Assembly (NCBI GenBank): GCA_900543295.1
Contig: UQQY01000009.1
Location: 1 to 27,090, forward strand
Direction: 5' to 3'
Source: an uncultured Oscillospiraceae bacterium
Lineage (GTDB): Bacteria > Bacillota > Clostridia > Oscillospirales > Ruminococcaceae
DNA: 27,090 nt
How positions within the stretch are numbered: position 1 is the first letter of the stretch; every line of letters starts with the position of its first letter. Shown here in pieces: positions 21,457 through 27,090 of this stretch. The position numbers were made by a program, and so were the translations under genes. The notes beneath the pieces were generated by a model that had not been told where the DNA came from, did no database searches, and saw only the letters and a program-made list of their open reading frames with translations.

Positions 21457-22320
21457 ATGAAGGATAACATTTCCGCATTCAGAACAACGCAGATGATGAT
21501 AACCGGCGCGTTCGAGGTTTATCATTACCGCGAGCCTTACTTTAAATCGCTCGACTTTCACAACCATGACTTCTATGAAGCGTATCTGTTTTTGGACGGC
21601 GGCGTTACCTACTATATTGAAGACCGCGCATACGATCTCGTTCCCGGGGATCTGCTGATTATTCCGCCCGGCAGGATGCACCGCCCCGCTATTCTGGACA
21701 GTACCGCCGTCTATGAACGGATCGTATTGTGGCTCAATGTCGATTATCTTCGCTTACTCGACGATCCGGAAAACACCCTGCAAACTATGCTGTCTCGTTT
21801 TGACGGAAAAGACGGATACCGCTTAAGCTTGCAGGACGATACGCTCTCCTTTTCGCTGTCCATTCTGCATCGCCTGATCTCGCTCTCCACAGACTGTTCT
21901 CCGTCTGGACGCTTTGAACAGCGCGCTCTGATTTCCGCCTTTTTAGCGAATGTCTGCTCCGCGCAGGAGAATGCGGAAAAGACAGCGCGCGATGCAAAGG
22001 TTCCGGAGCTTATTCCGGAGGTGATCCGCTATATCAACGGTCATTTTACAGAATCGCTCACGCTCGATTTGATCTGCGCCGAATTCTTTGTCAGCAAATA
22101 TCATTTGATCCGCAAATTCAAGGAGTATACAAACGCTACGGTGTATGATTATATTTTATCCAAGCGAATCGCGCTGGCAAGACGCTTAATCCGGCAGGGC
22201 ACGGCTGTTACCGCAGCCGCTGCACAATGCGGATTTTCGGATTATTCTAATTTTTATAAATCCTTTTCTGCAAAAACCGGTATGACGCCCGCTCAATTTC
22301 GGACACATTGTCAGGATTGA
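21457..22320 (+). CDS. AraC family transcriptional regulator
   Basis: A 287-residue regulator. The N-terminal cupin-like sensor domain starts around residue 33 with DFHNHDFYEAYLFLDGG and has the second box VPGDLLIIPPGRMHRP. The C-terminal AraC DNA-binding domain (about residues 185-285) has two helix-turn-helix parts: LDLICAEFFVSKYHLIRKFKEY and VTAAAAQCGFSDYSNFYKSF, the latter followed by TGMTPAQFR. GAAGGAG supports the start. The gene is divergent from uxaC. Regulation of the uronate operon is inferred from position and from the direct repeats; the ligand is probably a pathway sugar or sugar acid but is not shown. Confidence 0.94.
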   Translation: MKDNISAFRTTQMMITGAFEVYHYREPYFKSLDFHNHDFYEAYLFLDGGVTYYIEDRAYDLVPGDLLIIPPGRMHRPAILDSTAVYERIVLWLNVDYLRLLDDPENTLQTMLSRFDGKDGYRLSLQDDTLSFSLSILHRLISLSTDCSPSGRFEQRALISAFLANVCSAQENAEKTARDAKVPELIPEVIRYINGHFTESLTLDLICAEFFVSKYHLIRKFKEYTNATVYDYILSKRIALARRLIRQGTAVTAAAAQCGFSDYSNFYKSFSAKTGMTPAQFRTHCQD

Positions 22321-22339
22321 CTTTTTCATAGCTGATCTT

Positions 22340-22369
22340 GTCCTTTCTGATAAAGGACTTGCTTTTTCT
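22340..22369 (+). terminator. Probable terminator of the regulator gene
   Basis: GTCCTTT (22340-22346) and AAAGGAC (22352-22358) form a 7-bp stem with a five-base loop, followed by TTGCTTTTTCT. It is short and A/T-rich, so moderate strength at best. Confidence 0.5.
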
Positions 22370-22387
22370 GCTATCAGAGCGTAGACT
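22359..22387 (+). promoter_or_regulatory. Candidate promoter of the GH31 gene
   Basis: TTGCTT at 22359-22364 and TAGACT at 22382-22387 with a 17-base spacer. The -35 box overlaps the T tail of the preceding hairpin, and the shared 14-mer begins two bases after the -10 box. Confidence 0.4.
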
Positions 22388-22388
22388 A

Positions 22389-22402
22389 AAGCAAAATTCG
22401 AT
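22389..22402 (+). promoter_or_regulatory. Second copy of the regulator half-site, before GH31
   Basis: AAGCAAAATTCGAT, identical over 14 bases to the minus-strand site at 21340-21327. It lies 21 bases before the GH31 start codon and just after the candidate -10 box. In that position it would more easily repress than activate, unless the true promoter lies elsewhere. Confidence 0.6.
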
Positions 22403-22423
22403 TGCAGGACGGGAGGAATCTCA

Positions 22424-25238
22424 ATGCATCCGCTTTGTTTTAAGGCGAATATAAATCATACGCTTCTTACACTCTGCGCTGTTGAAGAAAACATTCTGCG
22501 AGTGCGCCGTTTTCCAAACGGCGCATACAGCGAAAAGGAAGAATATTTCCTTGAAAGAGAGCTGTATCCATTTCCAAATGCTGTATTGACGGAAAACGGC
22601 GTTTCAACCGCAGGCTTCCGCGCCGAGGTCACGCCCGACGGCAATGTGCAAATCTTTCTTCCAAACGGCTCTTTGCTTCTTGCCGAGGACGGCTGCGAAG
22701 CTCTGCCAGCCAGCCTGCCAGACCATTATGCTGCTGCACAGCGCTTTTCCTCGCCTGCCGGCGAATGTTTGTACGGCCTCGGCAACGTAAACGGCATTAT
22801 GGGCATCAAAGGAGAAAGTGTGGAGATTTGTCACACGAATTGCAGAAAACGCACGCCGTTCTTTTTTTCAAACCGCGGTTACGGCCTTTTTTTTCAACGA
22901 AACCTGCAACGCCAGGCTCCTTTGGAGCGAAACGGCGGATGCCTATACTTATCTTGCAGAGTGCACGCCGGATTCGGATTATTTCCTTTTTGTCGGCTCT
23001 CCGCAGGAGGTTGTTTCCGCCTATCGAAGGCTTACCGGCCATACGGCTCTTTTGCCGAAGCAGGCGTTCGGCTATATCCAGTCCCGAAACCGTTACCGCA
23101 ACGAAGAAGAACTGCTTTATACAGCAGACCGGTTTCAGGAAAAAGGCATTCCGCTGGACGGACTGGTGATCGACTACAAATGGTGGGGAGAAAATAATCC
23201 CTGGAACAATCTTTCCTGGTCGAAGAAGGACTGGCCCGATCCGGAAAAGATGACCGCCGAACTGGAAGCGAGACAGATTCCGCTTGCGGTTTCCGTTTGG
23301 GCCGATTTTGAACCTGAAAGCCGTCCCTTTGAAGCCTTTCATAAGCGGGGACTGCTGCTTAAACCGCGTCCGCAGACTAACCGGTATGCGTACGATCCCT
23401 CTTCTGAACAGGCACGGCGGCTCTACTGGGATTTTATTGACAAAGCAGTCGTATCAAAGGGCGTGCGCTCTGTCTGGCTGGACGCCAACGAGCCGGAGCC
23501 AAGCGAATGGGAAAGCGCTGGAACCGACTGCTCGCTTGGGAACAGCCTTCCCTATGCCTTATGCTATCCGCTGTTTGATGCAAAAGCGCTTTGGGACGGA
23601 CAGAAAGAAAAGTTTGGCGGGAAACGGCGCGTCAACACGCTTTCCCGCGCAGCAGTCGCCGGTATTCAGCGCTATGGCATTCAGTCATGGTCCGGCGATA
23701 TTCCCCCGACATGGCATCAGCTCCAGCAGGAAATTCCGGGAATATTGAACTTCCATGCAGCAGGACTTCCCTGGTTTTCTACCGATACCGGCGGTTATTT
23801 TGGCATGAACACGGCCGATCCGGATAAGCGCGAGCTGTTTTTAAGATGGCTGCAGCTTTCCTGCTTTACCTCTATTATGCGTGTGCACGGACGCGACTGT
23901 GATAAGGCGCCATGGTGCTTCGGCGAAGAGTATGAAAGGGCGATCGTCTGGTATATTAAGCTCAGAGAACGGATGATCCCCTATCTTTACAGCGAAGCCA
24001 TCCGTTGTGCTGTAGAGGATACCATTATGGTGCGTCCGCTTGCTTTCCTGTATCCGGACGACCCGTTTGCCGCACATATTCCGGATGAATTCCTGCTCGG
24101 TCCCTCTCTTCTTGTCTGCCCTGTTTCTAAGAAAGGCGCTGTCAGCAGAGAGGTCTATCTTCCCGAAGGACTCTGGTATGATTTCTACAGTAAAGCTGCA
24201 TACACCGGCGGGCAATCGATCCTTGTTGATGCGCCGATAGAGAAAATCCCAGTGTTTGCGCAGGCCGGTACAATCCTGCCGCTTGGTAAAGCCAACCTGC
24301 GCGCCTGCGCACCGACAGAGGAGTTATCGCTTCTTGTTTTCTCAGGTAAGGATGGTGCATACACGCTGCTTGAAGATGACGGCGAAACCTGTGCATACGA
24401 ATCCGGTTTTCTTTCCCGCATTCTGTTTCAGTGGAACGATGCCGCACATTCGCTGACCATCGGAGAGCGCTCCGGCTCTTTTGAAGGAATGTGCGAAAAA
24501 CGGCGTTTCCGGATTATTGTTATTTCTCCGGACGGCTCATACCGGAGCGGGACGGTAGAATACAGCGGAAAAGCGGCGGCTGTCTGCCGTTTTCCCGAAA
24601 AGGTTTTCTGTCAGGAGGAAATACCCGCCGTGCCGCCGCGTCCGACTGTCAAAAGGCTGGCAGAGCCGCACTCTGTCATTGGTCATTGGCTTTTTGATGA
24701 AAATGAGGGCGGCGCTGCAAGCGACTCTTCCGGAAACTTTAATACCGGCAGTATCATGAGCTGCGACTGGTGTTCTGGGACATCCGGCTCTGCGCTCTCC
24801 TTTAACGGATACACAAGCTACGTAGACTGCGGCGACGACAATACGCTCAACGTATCGCGCGGAATTACTATTTTTATCCGTTTAATACTTCAGAGTAACG
24901 GCGTTATTCTCTCAAAAGGCGGAATCGGTGCAAACGCCGGCTATGCCCTGTGCTGGTATGACGGCACGCTTTTCTTCCGCATGGCAGGATCGGATGTGTG
25001 CGTACTCTCCGCATCTCTTCCCGTATCCGGCAACTGGACGGAGATTACCGCGCGCTGGTCAGCCGAGAACGGAAAAGCCGAGCTTGTCCTGAACGGAGAG
25101 ACAGCAGCTTCCGCCTTGTTCAGCGGAGAAATTGGCGCAACCGGCGACAGCTTAAATTTCGGAAGGAGCACTGTCCTGGATGAAAACAGCTTCGGCGGCA
25201 TTATCGACGAAATTTGCATCGTAAATGACTGGCGTTGA
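22424..25238 (+). pseudogene. GH31 family glycosidase with C-terminal LamG domain, frameshifted
   Basis: A retaining alpha-glycosidase of family GH31 (alpha-glucosidase or alpha-xylosidase class). The start at 22424 follows GGGAGG. The first 150 or so residues are the N-terminal beta domain and end in FFFSNRGYGLFF. The T8 run at 22887-22894 then breaks the frame. With seven T it continues as FFNETCNARL, giving 937 residues. In the second frame are the barrel motif LDGLVIDYKWW, the nucleophile aspartate in WLDANEPEP (codon 23481-23483) and the acid/base aspartate in WSGDIPPTW (codon 23697-23699). A LamG-like jelly roll covers 24675-25235. No signal peptide is seen, so it should act in the cytoplasm. 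All catalytic parts are intact, so the break is recent, phase-variable, bypassed by slippage, or a sequencing error. Confidence 0.88.
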
Positions 25239-25278
25239 TCTTCCTTTCTCGTTTTGGAGCCAGTATTCCCCCCGCGGC

Positions 25279-25308
25279 TTGACCGTACCCCGCTAAAAGG
25301 ATTATAAT
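25279..25308 (+). promoter_or_regulatory. Promoter of the ABC-F gene
   Basis: TTGACC at 25279-25284 and a perfect TATAAT at 25303-25308 with an 18-base spacer. The start codon is at 25342, preceded by GAGGG at 25329-25333. Confidence 0.75.
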
Positions 25309-25341
25309 AGGATAAACCATGTACGTGCGAGGGCTTAAACT

Positions 25342-27090
25342 ATGCTTTTACTGAATGTAGAGTCACTGAAAAAAAGCTATACCGAACGCCGTCTGCTTGA
25401 CGGCGTTTCCTTTTCCATAAACAGCGGAGAAAAAATCGGCGTAATCGGAGTAAACGGCGCCGGAAAATCCACCTTGTTAAAAATAATTGCAGGAGAACTT
25501 TCAGCGGATGAAGGAACGGTTACTGCCGTTTCCGGATTGCGTATCGGCTATCTTCCGCAGTCTCCGCATTTTGAAGAGGACTGCACCGTTCTTGCGCAGG
25601 CTATGAAGCATGCCGCCGCTTTCCGGCACGAGACCGCCGAATACGAATGCCGCGCTATGCTTGGGCGGCTTGGGTTAAACGATATGGACGCCTCCGCCGC
25701 TCTTCTATCCGGCGGACAGCAGAAGCGGCTTGCCATCGCTTCGGTTCTGGCAGCGCCCTGCGACCTGCTCATTCTGGATGAGCCGACCAACCATCTGGAC
25801 AGCGATACCATCGAATGGCTGGAACAGCGTCTGACCGCTTTTCGCGGGGCAGTCCTCATGGTAACGCATGACCGCTATTTTCTGGACCGTGTCTGCAATG
25901 CCATTTTTGAACTGGACGGCGGTAAGCTCTATCGCTATGACGGCGCAAATTACAGCCGGTTTCTGGAAAGAAAGGCTGAACGCCTGCTGTCTGAGCAGGC
26001 CGCTGTACGCAAACAGCAGGCGCTTTACCGAAAAGAGCTGGCGTGGATCATGCAGGGGCCAAAAGCGCGCGGCACCAAACAGCGCTTTCGAACCGAACGC
26101 TTTGAAGAGCTGCAAAAAAATCAGACACAGCAGGAGGCTGGAAGTCTTGCAATGAACACGCTTGCCGCCCGTCTTGGGAAAACCGTAATCGAAGCGCGGG
26201 AGCTTTCCAAATCATATGACGGACAAGTCCTGTTTTCCAGCTTCTCCTATACCCTGCTTCGGCATGACCGCATCGGTATCATCGGACCAAACGGCTGCGG
26301 CAAAACCACGCTCATGCGGGTATTGTCCGGCGATATTCCGCCTGACAGCGGTTCGCTCAAAATCGGTCAAACCGTCAAAATCGGATGGTTTACACAAAAC
26401 GGCGCACCGCTTGACCCAAACCGGCGTGTATACGACTATATTTCGGATATTGCGCCCTCTGTGCGCACAAAGGATGGCACGCTTTCCGCCGCACAGTTGC
26501 TCGAACAGTTTCTTTTCACACCAGAATTGCAGCAGATCGCCATCGGACGGCTTTCCGGCGGTGAGCAGCGGCGATTATATCTGCTCTCCGTTTTAATGGA
26601 GTCGCCGAACATTCTTTTGCTTGACGAGCCGACCAACGACCTCGATACCCAAACGCTCACCATCCTTGAGGATTATTTGGAGCGCTTTGACGGCGCCGTC
26701 GTCGCCGTCTCGCACGACCGTTACTTTCTCGATCACGTTGCCTCCTTCCTGTTTGCCTTTGAAAACGGAAATATCAACCCTTACGTCGGCGGCTACAGCG
26801 ACTATCTTCTGGCGCGCGCTGCATCTGAAGCAACAAAGCCAGCAACAAGTTCCGATGAAAAAGAGAAGAAAAAAGCGGCGCGGACGCATGCGCAGAAGCT
26901 GCGTTTTTCCTATAAGGAACAGCGCGAATATGAAACGATTGACAACGATATTGCCGCTTTGGAGGAGCAGATCGCCCTTACCGAAAGGGCGATTACAGAT
27001 GCAGGAAGCGATTACGAAAGGCTTGAATTCCTTCTTACAGAAAAATCCTCGCTGGAACAGGCGCTCTCGCAAAAAATGGATCGATGGGTC
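25342..27090 (+). CDS. ABC-F family ATPase (Uup-like), cut by the window edge
   Basis: An open frame of 583 codons without a stop, so the end lies outside the window. It is a soluble protein with two ATP-binding cassettes and no membrane part. Cassette 1 has GVNGAGKST, LSGGQQKRL and LDEPTNHLD; cassette 2 has GPNGCGKTT, LSGGEQRRL and LDEPTNDLD. The linker between them is helical and basic (QQALYRKELAWIMQGPKARGTKQ). After about residue 500 there is a charged, coiled-coil-like tail, as in Uup. ABC-F proteins bind the ribosome near the E site and adjust translation; some protect against antibiotics. A housekeeping Uup-type role is more likely here than resistance, but the sequence does not settle it. 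Confidence 0.93.
   Translation, partial: MLLLNVESLKKSYTERRLLDGVSFSINSGEKIGVIGVNGAGKSTLLKIIAGELSADEGTVTAVSGLRIGYLPQSPHFEEDCTVLAQAMKHAAAFRHETAEYECRAMLGRLGLNDMDASAALLSGGQQKRLAIASVLAAPCDLLILDEPTNHLDSDTIEWLEQRLTAFRGAVLMVTHDRYFLDRVCNAIFELDGGKLYRYDGANYSRFLERKAERLLSEQAAVRKQQALYRKELAWIMQGPKARGTKQRFRTERFEELQKNQTQQEAGSLAMNTLAARLGKTVIEARELSKSYDGQVLFSSFSYTLLRHDRIGIIGPNGCGKTTLMRVLSGDIPPDSGSLKIGQTVKIGWFTQNGAPLDPNRRVYDYISDIAPSVRTKDGTLSAAQLLEQFLFTPELQQIAIGRLSGGEQRRLYLLSVLMESPNILLLDEPTNDLDTQTLTILEDYLERFDGAVVAVSHDRYFLDHVASFLFAFENGNINPYVGGYSDYLLARAASEATKPATSSDEKEKKKAARTHAQKLRFSYKEQREYETIDNDIAALEEQIALTERAITDAGSDYERLEFLLTEKSSLEQALSQKMDRWV

Noticed and set aside
13534..25238. The sugar-acid island as a mobile element
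   Set aside because: No integrase, transposase, tRNA-adjacent attachment site or terminal repeats are seen, and its base composition looks like that of its neighbours.

Overview
The window looks like chromosomal DNA of an anaerobic Bacillota bacterium, most likely class Clostridia. The evidence is the gene families: a YerC/TrpR-like regulator, a rubrerythrin with its rubredoxin domain at the N-terminus, a cobalamin/radical-SAM protein with a DUF4080-like tail, and a YjmF-type fructuronate reductase. Ribosome binding sites are strong GGAGG types, and most promoters are sigma-A-like with 17-base spacers. I cannot fix the genus.

Positions 1-9755 are mostly housekeeping genes. A yerC-methyltransferase-hslO operon is followed by tRNA-Gly(GCC) and tRNA-Cys(GCA) under a perfect consensus promoter. 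Next come rubrerythrin (-), an orphan B12-binding radical SAM protein (+), a MATE exporter (-) with a striking pair of operator-like palindromes, and a membrane protein (-) with an N-terminal zinc ribbon and a Gln/Pro/Tyr repeat tail. A tsaE-tsaB-rpiB operon (+) ends this part. upp follows at 9941 but carries a one-base frameshift in a T run.

Positions 10570-13510 are less conventional. They hold a lone FAD-dependent oxidoreductase and then an unrecognised two-gene unit: a very basic protein built of about 15-residue repeats, and a small protein resembling sigma-factor region 4.

Positions 13534-25238 form a sugar-acid island. A minus-strand operon of eight tightly packed genes reads uxaC-uxuA-SDR reductase-eda-kdgK-TIM barrel-TIM barrel-Gfo/Idh/MocA dehydrogenase. 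The first five genes are a full route from D-glucuronate to pyruvate and glyceraldehyde 3-phosphate. The last three resemble known oxidation/beta-elimination/hydration modules that open glycosides or anhydro-sugars through a 3-keto intermediate. A divergent AraC-type regulator lies next to uxaC. The intergenic region has two direct repeats 21 bp apart, and one of them recurs as an identical 14-mer just before a GH31 glycosidase gene. I infer one regulon covering the operon and the glycosidase. The GH31 gene ends in a LamG-like domain and is broken by one extra T in a T8 tract. No transporter or beta-glucuronidase is present in the window.

The right edge holds an ABC-F ATPase that runs off the end. 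I see no CRISPR array, insertion sequence or prophage. The two single-base frameshifts, both in T runs, could be real mutations, phase-variable tracts or sequencing errors.
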